From: Geodermatophilus telluris
GTDB taxonomy: Bacteria > Actinomycetota > Actinomycetes > Mycobacteriales > Geodermatophilaceae
Assembly (NCBI RefSeq): GCF_900102745.1
Contig: NZ_FMZF01000002.1
Coordinates: 620,001 to 684,000 of the forward strand
Reading direction: 5' to 3'
Length of the DNA: 64,000 nt
The position numbers and the translations under genes were made by a program. How positions within the stretch are numbered: the first letter of the stretch is position 1; each line of letters begins with the position of its first letter. The notes beneath the pieces were generated by a model. The model made no database searches. It saw only the letters and a program-made list of their open reading frames with translations, and was not told where the DNA came from. Positions 34,094 through 41,649 of the stretch are shown here, piece after piece.

Positions 34094-35347
34094 GTGCCCG
34101 CCGCTGCCGCCGTCCCCGCCGCCACCGACGTGCTCGTGGTGGGGGCCGGTCCGGCCGGGTCCGCCGCGGCCGCCTGGGCCGCCCGCGCCGGGCACGACGT
34201 GCTGCTCGCCGACGCGGCCGTCTTCCCCCGCGACAAGGCCTGCGGCGACGGGCTGACCCCGCGCGCGGTCGCCGAGCTCGACCGCCTCGGCCTCGGCGAC
34301 TGGGCCCGGTCCCGCGCCCGCAACCGCGGGCTGCGCGCCGCCGGCTTCGGCCGGACCTGGGAGCTGCCGTGGCCCGGCGGGGCCTTCCCCGACCACGGCA
34401 GCGCGGTGCCGCGCACCGAGCTCGACGCCCGCATCCGCGCCTGCGCGCTGGCGGCGGGGGCGGCGCCGCTGGAGGGCGCGCGGGCCGTCGACGTCGAGCG
34501 CGACGGCGACCGGGTGACCGGCGTCGTCCTCGAGACGGCGGGGGAGGAGACGGTCACCGTCGGCTGCCGGCGGCTGGTCGTGGCCGACGGCGTCCGGTCC
34601 CCGCTGGGCCGGGTGCTCGGCCGCGAGTGGCACCGCGACACCGCCTACGGCGTGGCCGCCCGCGGCTACGTGCGCTCGGGCCGGGCGGACGACGAGTGGA
34701 TCTCCTCGCACCTGGAGCTGCGCGGCGCCGAGGGCGAGCTGCTGTCGGGCTACGGCTGGGTGTTCCCCCTGGGTGCCGAGGCCGGGCAGGTCAACATCGG
34801 CGTCGGCACGCTGGCCACCGCCCGGCGCCCGGCCGGGGTGGCGCTGAAGTCGCTGCTGGAGGTGTACGCCGACGCCCGCCGCGAGGACTGGCGGCTGCAG
34901 GGTCCGGTCGAGACGCCGGCGTCGGCGCTGCTGCCCATGGGCGGGGCGGTGTCGGGGGTGGCCGGGCGCAACTGGGCGCTGGTCGGCGACGCCGCGGGCT
35001 GCGTGAACCCGCTCAACGGCGAGGGCATCGACTACGGGCTGGAGACCGGGCGCACCGTCGTCGACCTCCTCGGCAGCGACGACTGGTCGCCGGCCTGGCC
35101 GGCGATCCTCCGCGAGCACTACGGCGAGGCGTTCTCCGTCGCCCGCCGGCTGGCCGGGCTGCTCACCGTGCCGCGCTTCCTGCCCGCGGCCGGGCCGGTC
35201 GGCATGCGCTCGCGGGCGCTGATGACCGTGGCGCTGCGGGTGATGGGCAACCTGGTCACCGACGAGGACCGCGACCTCGTCGCCCGCGCCTGGCGCACCG
35301 CCGGCCGCCTGTCCCGCCGCTTCGACGACCGCCCGCTGTTCGCCTGA
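34094..35347 (+). CDS. Geranylgeranyl reductase family flavoprotein
   Basis: The 417-residue FAD enzyme belongs to the geranylgeranyl reductase family, which saturates isoprenoid double bonds. It has the FAD Rossmann motif VLVVGAGPAGSAAAAWAAR near 13, PRDKACGDGLTPRAV with the conserved CGDG, VVADGVRSPLGR, and the second FAD motif ALVGDAAGCVNPLNGEGID near 297. The closest known role in actinobacteria is MenJ, which reduces the beta-isoprene unit of menaquinone. With ndh in the same window and a Z-prenyl synthase 1 kb away this is plausible, though archaeol-type or carotenoid substrates cannot be excluded. GACACT lies 7 nt before GTG 34094. Confidence 0.87.
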   Translation: MPAAAAVPAATDVLVVGAGPAGSAAAAWAARAGHDVLLADAAVFPRDKACGDGLTPRAVAELDRLGLGDWARSRARNRGLRAAGFGRTWELPWPGGAFPDHGSAVPRTELDARIRACALAAGAAPLEGARAVDVERDGDRVTGVVLETAGEETVTVGCRRLVVADGVRSPLGRVLGREWHRDTAYGVAARGYVRSGRADDEWISSHLELRGAEGELLSGYGWVFPLGAEAGQVNIGVGTLATARRPAGVALKSLLEVYADARREDWRLQGPVETPASALLPMGGAVSGVAGRNWALVGDAAGCVNPLNGEGIDYGLETGRTVVDLLGSDDWSPAWPAILREHYGEAFSVARRLAGLLTVPRFLPAAGPVGMRSRALMTVALRVMGNLVTDEDRDLVARAWRTAGRLSRRFDDRPLFA

Positions 35348-35349
35348 CC

Positions 35350-35416
35350 GGCCTCCCCGCAGGGGCCCGCCGCGAGCGTGCGAGTGGTGGGGGGGGGGCG
35401 GGGAGGTCCTCCCTCA
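35350..35416. repeat. Dispersed intergenic repeat, copy B
   Basis: This stretch shares CGCAGGG..CCCGCCGC and CGAGCGTGCGAG..GGTG with copy A at 16619-16700. It includes a run of ten G (35389-35398) and extends to the stop codon of the minus-strand PAQR gene. Confidence 0.5.
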
Positions 35417-36229
35417 GCCGACGAACGGCGAGTTGTACATCGCGAAGTAGACGGCGATGTAGTGGCAGATCGCGGCCACGATGGTCATCGCGTGGAACAC
35501 CTCGTGGTAGCCGAAGACGCCGGGCACCGGGTTGGGCCACCGGACGGCGTAGGCCACCCCGCCGAGGGTGTACAGCAGCCCGCCGGCGGCGAGCAGCACC
35601 AGCGAGGTGACGCCGGCGATGTGCAGGATGTCGGTGAGGATGAAGACGGCGACCCAGCCCAGGCCCACGTACAGCGGCACCCCGAGCCAGCGGGGCGCCG
35701 TCGGCCAGGAGAGCTTGAGGCAGACGCCGGCCAGCGCGCCCGCCCAGACCCCGCCGAGCACCCAGTAGCCGGTGGGCTGGTCGACGGCGAGCAGCGAGAA
35801 CGGCGTGTAGGTGCCCGCTATGAACAGGAAGATCATCGAGTGGTCGAGCCGCTTCATGAGCTTCCAGCCGCGCGGTGACCAGCGCCGCCGGTGGTAGAGC
35901 GCGCTGATGCCGAACAGCCCGCAGATCGTCACGCAGTAGACGGCGACGGAGAACCCGGCACGGGCGCCGAGCACCGCGCCCAGCGGCACGAGCACCGCGC
36001 CGGCGACGACGGCGCCGAAGAAGGCGAACAGGTGCAGCCAGCCGCGCATCCGCGGACGGGTGTCGGGGTGCTCCCAGTCGCCGTCGGCGAAGTCCTCGGC
36101 GGTCCAGGTCCGCTCGACCTCCTGGCCCTCGTCGAGGACGGCGGCGACGGCGGGGCCGCGCGGGGCCTCGATCTCGGCGCCGTCGGCCTGCACCCGGACG
36201 GGCTCGCGGTCGTCGGCAGCGGCGGTCAT
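35414..36229 (-). CDS. PAQR/hemolysin III family membrane protein
   Basis: The 271-residue protein has a 60-residue acidic cytoplasmic N-terminus and seven transmembrane helices of the hemolysin III (TrhA/PAQR) family. Metal-site residues are visible in SALYHRRRW, KRLDHSMIFLFIAGTYTPF and YHEVFHAMTIVAAICHY. Bacterial members affect membrane energetics and lipid order, and 'hemolysin' is a historical name rather than proof of toxicity. A TAACCT box lies 6 nt before ATG 36229, so the message is probably leaderless. It is divergent from the Z-prenyl synthase, as in M. tuberculosis Rv1085c/Rv1086. Confidence 0.92.
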   Translation of the reverse strand: MTAAADDREPVRVQADGAEIEAPRGPAVAAVLDEGQEVERTWTAEDFADGDWEHPDTRPRMRGWLHLFAFFGAVVAGAVLVPLGAVLGARAGFSVAVYCVTICGLFGISALYHRRRWSPRGWKLMKRLDHSMIFLFIAGTYTPFSLLAVDQPTGYWVLGGVWAGALAGVCLKLSWPTAPRWLGVPLYVGLGWVAVFILTDILHIAGVTSLVLLAAGGLLYTLGGVAYAVRWPNPVPGVFGYHEVFHAMTIVAAICHYIAVYFAMYNSPFVG

Positions 36230-36235
36230 GGACCG

Positions 36236-36241
36236 AGGTTA
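36236..36241 (-). promoter_or_regulatory. -10 box for leaderless PAQR transcript
   Basis: TAACCT on the minus strand ends 6 nt before ATG 36229, with no Shine-Dalgarno. Confidence 0.5.
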
Positions 36242-36352
36242 CGGAGCTCCCGGGAGGGGTGCACCGCCGGCGAGCTGTGAGCTCCCCGGCAGTGCCGCGG
36301 GCTCCGGGCCGGGCGCGCCGGGACGGCTGCGGAACGTGTGCGGCCGGGGGCC

Positions 36353-36358
36353 TACTGT
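36353..36358 (+). promoter_or_regulatory. -10 box for leaderless Z-prenyl synthase transcript
   Basis: TACTGT ends 7 nt before GTG 36366, with no Shine-Dalgarno. Confidence 0.5.
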
Positions 36359-36365
36359 GTCCAGC

Positions 36366-37145
36366 GTGGGGGCGCGCCAGTGGGTCCGCGACGCTCTGAC
36401 CCAGGTCTACGAACGGCGCCTGGCGCGGCAGCTGGTGGGCGCCGACGTCCCCCGGCACGTCGGGGCGATCATCGACGGCAACCGGCGCTGGGCGCGGGCC
36501 ACCGGCCTGCTCGACCCCAACGCCGGCCACCGCCGGGGCGCCGACCGGATCGCCTCCTTCCTCGGCTGGTGCGACGAGGCCGGCGTGGAGGTGGTCACCC
36601 TCTTCCTGCTCTCCACCGACAACCTCTCCCGGCCCGAGCCGGAGCTGACCCCGCTGCTGCGGATCATCGAGGGCGTCGCGGAGGACCTGTCGGCGCCCGA
36701 CCGGCGCTGGCAGCTGCGGCCGGTGGGCGCGCTCGGGCTGCTGCCGGCCGAGACCGTCGCGGTGCTCAAGGAGGCCGAGGAGGTCACCCGCGGGCGCCCG
36801 GGCGCCCACGTCAACCTCGCCGTCGGGTACGGCGGGCGGCGGGAGATCGCCGACGCCGTCCGCTCGCTGCTGGCCGAGCACGCCAGCCGGGGGACGACGC
36901 TCGACGAGCTCATCGGCGTGCTCGACGTCGAGCACATCGCCGAGCACCTCTACACCCGCGGCCAGCCCGACCCCGACCTGGTCATCCGCACCAGCGGCGA
37001 GCAGCGCCTGTCGGGCTTCCTGCTCTGGCAGACGGCGCACTCGGAGTTCTACTTCACCGACGTCTACTGGCCCGACTTCCGCCGCGTGGACTTCCTGCGT
37101 GCGCTGCGGGCCTACGCTGCGCGGCACCGCCGGTTCGGTGGGTGA
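36366..37145 (+). CDS. Z-isoprenyl diphosphate synthase (UppS family)
   Basis: This cis-prenyltransferase adds isopentenyl units in Z configuration to allylic diphosphates, for polyprenyl phosphate carriers of the cell wall. The 259-residue protein has the catalytic AIIDGNRRWAR (Asp37), the VTLFLLSTDNLSRPEPEL helix, the DLVIRTSGEQRLSGFLLWQ diphosphate site near 205 and EFYFTDVYWPDF. The context beside hemolysin III matches the mycobacterial short-chain (Z-farnesyl diphosphate) synthase Rv1086 rather than the decaprenyl enzyme. Which chain length it makes is inference. The start is set by the -10 box. Confidence 0.92.
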   Translation: MGARQWVRDALTQVYERRLARQLVGADVPRHVGAIIDGNRRWARATGLLDPNAGHRRGADRIASFLGWCDEAGVEVVTLFLLSTDNLSRPEPELTPLLRIIEGVAEDLSAPDRRWQLRPVGALGLLPAETVAVLKEAEEVTRGRPGAHVNLAVGYGGRREIADAVRSLLAEHASRGTTLDELIGVLDVEHIAEHLYTRGQPDPDLVIRTSGEQRLSGFLLWQTAHSEFYFTDVYWPDFRRVDFLRALRAYAARHRRFGG

Positions 37146-37158
37146 CAGACTCGGGCGC

Positions 37159-38376
37159 ATGGCCTCCGGCACCGTCGACGTCCCCCTCGAGTACGTCCGG
37201 CTGGGCCTGCGCTTCGACCGGCTGGAGGCCGGCTTCGTCGACGCCTACACCGGCGAGAAGCGGATCCGCGCCGAGGTGGAGAGCGAGCCGGCGCCGACGC
37301 CGCAGGGCCTGCGCGACCAGGCGCGGGCGCTGCTGCGCGAGCTCGACGCCTCCGGGCTGCCCGCCGACCGGGCCGGGTTCGTCCGCGGCCAGCTCACCGG
37401 GCTGGAGTGCAGCGCCCGGAAGATGAGCGGCGAGCCGGTGGGCTTCCTCGACGAGGTGCGCAGCTACTTCCAGGTCGACCTCACCCTCGGCGACCCGGCC
37501 GACTACGCCGCCGCGCACGCCGACCTCGACGCGCTGCTGCCCGGCGAGGGCGGCCTGGCCGAGCGGTACGCCGCGCACCGCCGCCGCGAGGAGTGCCCGC
37601 CGCAGCGGCTGGGGGAGGCGGTGCACGCGCTGTCCAGCGCGCTGCGCGACCGGGTGCGCGGCCGCTACGGCCTGCCCGAGGCCGAGACGGTGCGCTACGA
37701 GGTCGTCACCGACAAGCCGTGGTCGGGCTTCAACTACTACGAGGGCGACTACCGGTCCCGGGTGGCGATCAACGCCGACCTGCCGCACCGCCTGAGCCAG
37801 CTGCCGCACCTGGTGGCGCACGAGTCCTACCCCGGCCACCACACCGAGCACTGCCGCAAGGAGCGCGGGCTGGTGGAGCGGGCCGGGCACCTCGAGCACA
37901 CCGTGTTCCTGGTCAACACCCCCGAGTGCCTGATGGCCGAGGGGCTGGCCGACCTCGGCGTCGACGCCTCGATCGGGGCGGGCTGGGGGCCGTGGGCCGC
38001 CGACGTGCTCGGCGACCTCGGGCTGCGCTTCGACGGGCACCTCGCCGAGCGGATCGCCGCGGCCGCCGCGCCGCTGAACCGGGTGCGCCAGGACGCCGCC
38101 GTCCTGCTGCACGACCGAGGTGCCGACGCCGACGAGGTGGTCGCCTACATCCAGCGCTGGTCGCTGGTCAGCGCCGAGCGGGCCCGCCAGCAGCTGCGCT
38201 TCCTCACCCACCCGCTGTGGCGCGCCTACATCACCACCTACGTGGAGGGCTACGACCTGCTGCACCGCTGGCTGGCGGCCCGGCCGGCCGGGCAGGACGT
38301 CGCCGACCGCTTCCTCCGCCTGCTCGACGAGCCGCTGACCCCGGCCGTCGTCACCGCCGAGCTGCCGGCCGGCTGA
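37159..38376 (+). CDS. DUF885 family putative metallopeptidase
   Basis: The 405-residue protein belongs to DUF885, distant relatives of M3/M2-type zinc peptidases. The putative zinc site is VAHESYPGHHTEHC near 220, a variant of HExxH seen across the family. SGFNYYEGDYRSRVAINADLP, which places substrate-binding Tyr residues, precedes it, and LMAEGLADLGVDASI follows with a possible third Glu ligand. No signal peptide is present, so it is probably cytoplasmic. ATG 37159 is used because a CAGACT box ends 7 nt upstream. Substrate unknown. Confidence 0.85.
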   Translation: MASGTVDVPLEYVRLGLRFDRLEAGFVDAYTGEKRIRAEVESEPAPTPQGLRDQARALLRELDASGLPADRAGFVRGQLTGLECSARKMSGEPVGFLDEVRSYFQVDLTLGDPADYAAAHADLDALLPGEGGLAERYAAHRRREECPPQRLGEAVHALSSALRDRVRGRYGLPEAETVRYEVVTDKPWSGFNYYEGDYRSRVAINADLPHRLSQLPHLVAHESYPGHHTEHCRKERGLVERAGHLEHTVFLVNTPECLMAEGLADLGVDASIGAGWGPWAADVLGDLGLRFDGHLAERIAAAAAPLNRVRQDAAVLLHDRGADADEVVAYIQRWSLVSAERARQQLRFLTHPLWRAYITTYVEGYDLLHRWLAARPAGQDVADRFLRLLDEPLTPAVVTAELPAG

Positions 38377-38380
38377 GCCC

Positions 38381-38719
38381 GTGTCCCGCCGTGATCCGGG
38401 GGAGGCCCGCGTCCTGGGGCTGTGGACGGCGGGCTGGCTGTTCGCGCTGCTGCTGGCCGGGCTGGTGCGCTTCGGCGACCTCTCCGTGCAGTGGCCGGTG
38501 CTGCTCGTCCCCGTGCTCTGGGCGGTGGTGGCGCTGCGGCCCCGGCGCCGGGCGCGGGCCCGGGTGCGGCGGGTCCACGAGGGGACCCGGGACGACCTGC
38601 GGGGCTGGCCGCCGCGGGAGGACGTCCCGCTCCCGGGCCGCCCGGCGCCGACCCGGGAGATGCCGGCGTCCTGGCAGCAGCCGTGGCCGCCGGGGACCCG
38701 CGACCGCCGCCGCGGCTGA
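38381..38719 (+). CDS. Small membrane protein, unknown
   Basis: The 112-residue protein has two hydrophobic helices ([18 protein letters not shown] and [15 protein letters not shown]) separated by a short polar loop, followed by an Arg/Pro-rich tail of about 60 residues. It starts at GTG 38381, 4 nt after the stop of the DUF885 gene, suggesting one operon. I do not recognise a family. Codon use matches its neighbours. Confidence 0.6.
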   Translation: MSRRDPGEARVLGLWTAGWLFALLLAGLVRFGDLSVQWPVLLVPVLWAVVALRPRRRARARVRRVHEGTRDDLRGWPPREDVPLPGRPAPTREMPASWQQPWPPGTRDRRRG

Positions 38720-38784
38720 CCCCGACGGGTGGGGCGGCTGGGACCGGTGGTCCCTCCGACGGAGGACACGCCTCCCGTCCGTCA

Positions 38785-38812
38785 TGTGACCGTCACCTCC
38801 CCGCTCTAGCGT
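38785..38812 (+). promoter_or_regulatory. Promoter for phoH-like gene
   Basis: TGTGAC (38785-38790), a 16-bp spacer and TAGCGT (38807-38812) form a plausible -35/-10 pair. The start would be near 38819, leaving a leader of about 140 nt. A 7-bp hairpin (38818-38824 with 38840-38846) opens that leader. Confidence 0.45.
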
Positions 38813-38961
38813 CCGGGGTGGACGACGGGCCAGCTCCGCCGTCCACGGGAGGCCCGGTGGGTGCGGACGAGTTCGTCGACCTGGGGGCCGGTGCCCGGCC
38901 CCTGTGCCGGGGCCCGGTTCCCTTCGAGCCGGGGCGCGCCGCGCCCCACGGGAGTGCACTC

Positions 38962-40257
38962 GTGACCGCTCGCCGCACGTACGTCCTCGACACCTCCGTC
39001 CTGCTCTCCGACCCCGGCGCGCTGCTGCGCTTCGGCGACGCCGACGTGGTCCTGCCGCTGGTGGTCATCGGGGAGCTCGAGGACAAGCGGCACCACCACG
39101 AGCTGGGCTGGTTCGCGCGGCAGGCGCTGCGCTTCCTCGACGACCTGCGGGTGGCCCACGGCCGGCTCGACGCGCCCGTGCCGGTCGGCGAGGAGGGCGG
39201 CACCGTGCACGTGGAGCTCAACCACAGCGACGCGGCGGTGCTGCCGGCCGGCTTCCGCAACGACAGCAACGACAGCCGGATCATGGTCGTCGCGCTCAAC
39301 CTGCGGGCCGAGGGCCGCGACGTCTGCCTGGTCACGAAGGACGTGCCGCTGCGGGTCAAGGCGGCCGCGGTCGGCCTGGACACCGACGAGTACCGCGCGC
39401 TGGACGCCGTCGACGCCGGGTGGACCGGGATGGCCGAGCTGTCGGTGGACGACGCCGAGCTCGACGCGCTCTACGGCGCCGGGGAGGCCCTCCTGCCGGC
39501 CGCCGCGGAGCTGCCGGCGCACACCGGGCTGGTGCTGCTGTCCTCGCGCGGGTCGGCGCTGGGCCGGGTGACGCCGGACAAGCAGGTGCGCCTGGTCCGC
39601 GGCGACCGGGAGGCGTTCGGGCTGCACGGGCGCTCGGCCGAGCAGCGGATCGCGCTGGACCTGCTGCTCGACCCCGAGATCGGCATCGTCTCGCTCGGCG
39701 GGCGGGCGGGGACGGGCAAGTCGGCGCTGGCGCTGTGCGCGGGGCTGGAGTCGGTGATGGAGCGGCGGGCACACGCGAAGGTCGTCGTCTTCCGGCCGCT
39801 GTACGCCGTCGGCGGGCAGGAGCTCGGGTACCTGCCCGGCAGCGAGGGCGAGAAGATGTCGCCCTGGGCGCAGGCCGTCTACGACACGCTCGGCGCGCTG
39901 GTCTCCAGGGACGTGCTCGACGAGATCGCCTCGCGGGAGCTGATCGAGGTGCTGCCGCTGACCCACATCCGCGGGCGGTCGCTGCACGACTCGTTCGTCA
40001 TCGTGGACGAGGCGCAGTCGCTGGAGCGCGGGGTGCTGCTCACCGTGCTGTCGCGGCTGGGTTCGGGCTCGCGGGTGGTGCTCACCCACGACGTCGCCCA
40101 GCGGGACAACCTGCGGGTGGGCCGGCACGACGGCGTCGCCGCGGTGGTCGAGCAGCTCAAGGGGCACCCGCTGTTCGCGCACGTGACGCTGACCCGGTCC
40201 GAGCGCTCGCCGATCGCCGCCCTGGTCACCGAGATGCTGGAGGACCTGCCCTTCTGA
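38962..40257 (+). CDS. PIN-PhoH fusion ATPase (PhoH2-like)
   Basis: The 431-residue protein joins an N-terminal PIN ribonuclease domain ([13 protein letters not shown] with Asp9, GELEDKRHH, and [12 protein letters not shown]) to a C-terminal PhoH P-loop ATPase ([15 protein letters not shown] near 247, Walker [13 protein letters not shown] near 346). Such PhoH2 proteins act as sequence-specific RNA helicases/ribonucleases in mycobacteria, sometimes with a small antitoxin gene upstream. Start GTG 38962 has GGGAG upstream. The frame remains open to GTG 38818, 5 nt after the -10 box, so a 48-residue N-terminal extension on a leaderless message is possible. Confidence 0.92.
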   Translation: MTARRTYVLDTSVLLSDPGALLRFGDADVVLPLVVIGELEDKRHHHELGWFARQALRFLDDLRVAHGRLDAPVPVGEEGGTVHVELNHSDAAVLPAGFRNDSNDSRIMVVALNLRAEGRDVCLVTKDVPLRVKAAAVGLDTDEYRALDAVDAGWTGMAELSVDDAELDALYGAGEALLPAAAELPAHTGLVLLSSRGSALGRVTPDKQVRLVRGDREAFGLHGRSAEQRIALDLLLDPEIGIVSLGGRAGTGKSALALCAGLESVMERRAHAKVVVFRPLYAVGGQELGYLPGSEGEKMSPWAQAVYDTLGALVSRDVLDEIASRELIEVLPLTHIRGRSLHDSFVIVDEAQSLERGVLLTVLSRLGSGSRVVLTHDVAQRDNLRVGRHDGVAAVVEQLKGHPLFAHVTLTRSERSPIAALVTEMLEDLPF

Positions 40258-40261
40258 GGCC

Positions 40262-40329
40262 CTCCTGGGGTGTTCCTCGTCCTCCTGGGGTCCTGCAGGA
40301 CTCCCGAGGGACGAGGAACACCCCAGGAG
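40262..40329. terminator. Long bidirectional hairpin terminator
   Basis: Perfect 21-nt arms (40262-40282 and 40309-40329) flank an inner stretch that folds again around the palindrome TCCTGCAGGA. It lies between the PhoH-like gene and a convergent gene, starting 4 nt after the first stop and ending 3 nt before the second. Confidence 0.85.
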
Positions 40330-40332
40330 TGG

Positions 40333-41250
40333 TCAGCCGCCGCGGACCAGAGCCCGGCGGACCCGGGCGCCGAGGCGGGCCGGGGCGGCGAGGTCGTCCC
40401 AGGTCCACCGGGTGACGCCCCAGCGTTCGTCGCGGATGGCGTCCTCCCGGCGCTTCTCCTCGAAGACGACGTCGCCGGGGTGTTGGCCGGGCCGCAGCAG
40501 CCGCCCGTACTTCACCGCTCCGTCGAACTCACCCACCACCCGGCGGTCCTCCCAGACGAAGTCCGCCCGGCCCAGCAGCGGCCCGTCGGCCGCGTGCACC
40601 GGGAACTGCAGCCCGGTCGGGGAGAGACCGAGCCGGTGCAGCAGCACCCGGCTGCGGCTCTCGCCGACGCTCTCGCTGCGCCCGTCCGCGAAGGCCACCG
40701 CTCGGCTCGCCGCACGCACGCCGGGCCGTCCGCCGGCGCGCTCCACCGCCGCAGCCAGCGCCGTCTCGCTGCAGACGCCGTCGTGCAACGCCGCGTCGAG
40801 GACGACCACGGCCCGCTCGAAGGGCAGCGCGCGGGCGAGGTCGACGGCGGTCCGCGCGGGAGCGGTGACCGGGGTGCCGCCGACGTGCACCACCTCGTCG
40901 TCGTCGAGCTCGCCGACGTGGACCACGAGCGCCCGGCTGGCGTCGTTCCACGCCGGCGGCCGCCGCGTGACGTGCACCCGCTGCAGCGGCACACTCCACA
41001 GCGGCAGGCCCAGCAGGACGGCGGCCGACTGGTGGCTCACGACGGCCGGCCGCCGCAGTGCCGCCAGCGTCGCCCGCACCAGCAGCCGGTGGCGGACGGC
41101 GCCGTTCTCGGGTGCCGGGCCGTCCAGGTAGGCGCCGCGGCGCAGCCGGACCCAGTCCCGGCGCCGGGTGAGGCGTCCGATCTCGTCGTCGGAGAAGCCC
41201 TCCTGGAGGGCGTCGGTACGGAGGACGAGGCGGGACGGGAGCTCGGGCAC
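40333..41250 (-). CDS. AbiEi antitoxin-like protein with nuclease-fold C-terminus
   Basis: The 305-residue protein starts with a winged-helix region like the N-terminal domain of AbiEi antitoxins (GFSDDEIGRLTRRRDWVRL, GAYLDG, AVVSHQSAAVLLGLPLW). The C-terminal 110 residues look like a PD-(D/E)xK (DUF559/Vsr-like) nuclease: GESRSRVLLHRLGL, RADFVWEDRRVVGEFDG with core Asp/Glu, and EKRREDAIRDERWGVTRWTW. Such fused genes are common as single copies in actinobacteria. No AbiEii toxin gene is next to it, so an active toxin-antitoxin role is doubtful. GACGGT lies 6 nt before GTG 41250. Confidence 0.75.
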   Translation of the reverse strand: MPELPSRLVLRTDALQEGFSDDEIGRLTRRRDWVRLRRGAYLDGPAPENGAVRHRLLVRATLAALRRPAVVSHQSAAVLLGLPLWSVPLQRVHVTRRPPAWNDASRALVVHVGELDDDEVVHVGGTPVTAPARTAVDLARALPFERAVVVLDAALHDGVCSETALAAAVERAGGRPGVRAASRAVAFADGRSESVGESRSRVLLHRLGLSPTGLQFPVHAADGPLLGRADFVWEDRRVVGEFDGAVKYGRLLRPGQHPGDVVFEEKRREDAIRDERWGVTRWTWDDLAAPARLGARVRRALVRGG

Positions 41251-41403
41251 CGGAGGACCGTCGCTGACCGGCGACCCCGCTGACGGTCGTCGGGCGCGAC
41301 GGTGGAGGACGGCGACCCTGTGGACGGCGCTGCTCCTGGAGTCGACCCCGGTGCCCTGGAGCGCTGCAGCACCCCGAGAGACCGAGATCGGCCCCAGGAG
41401 GTG

Positions 41404-41649
41404 TCAGGGAGCGGGGTCGGGGTCCGGGTCGGCCGGCGAGGGGACGGCGGTGCGGCGGCCGGCCGGCGGGGTGCGCGGCGGCGTCGCGGCGAACCGCAGC
41501 AGCGCCACCGCGCCCCAGCCGGCGAGCAGGCACCAGGGCAGCCGCGCGGTGACCTCGTCGGCGGTGAAGTCGCCGCGCAGGCCGAGCGCCAGCACCGGCA
41601 GGGCCAGCACGAGCCCCGCCACGAGGACCTCCCAGCGCAGCGGGCTCAT
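41404..41649 (-). CDS. Small membrane protein at the end of the flagellar operon
   Basis: The 81-residue protein has two hydrophobic helices (WEVLVAGLVLALPVLALG and LPWCLLAGWGAVALLRFA) around an acidic loop with FTADEVTARL, and a Pro-rich tail. Its ATG overlaps the stop of the flhF-like gene (ATGA), so it is translated with the flagellar genes. No family is recognised. It may help the export gate or be a bystander. Confidence 0.6.
   Translation of the reverse strand: MSPLRWEVLVAGLVLALPVLALGLRGDFTADEVTARLPWCLLAGWGAVALLRFAATPPRTPPAGRRTAVPSPADPDPDPAP

Noticed and set aside
36353..37145. Annotation as undecaprenyl/decaprenyl diphosphate synthase
   Set aside because: Family is clear, but context beside PAQR points to the short-chain Z-farnesyl type; chain length cannot be read, so no uppS symbol is given.
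41341..41373. Weak hairpin after the last flagellar gene as terminator
   Set aside because: Only about five base pairs plus a short inner stem; not strong enough to list.
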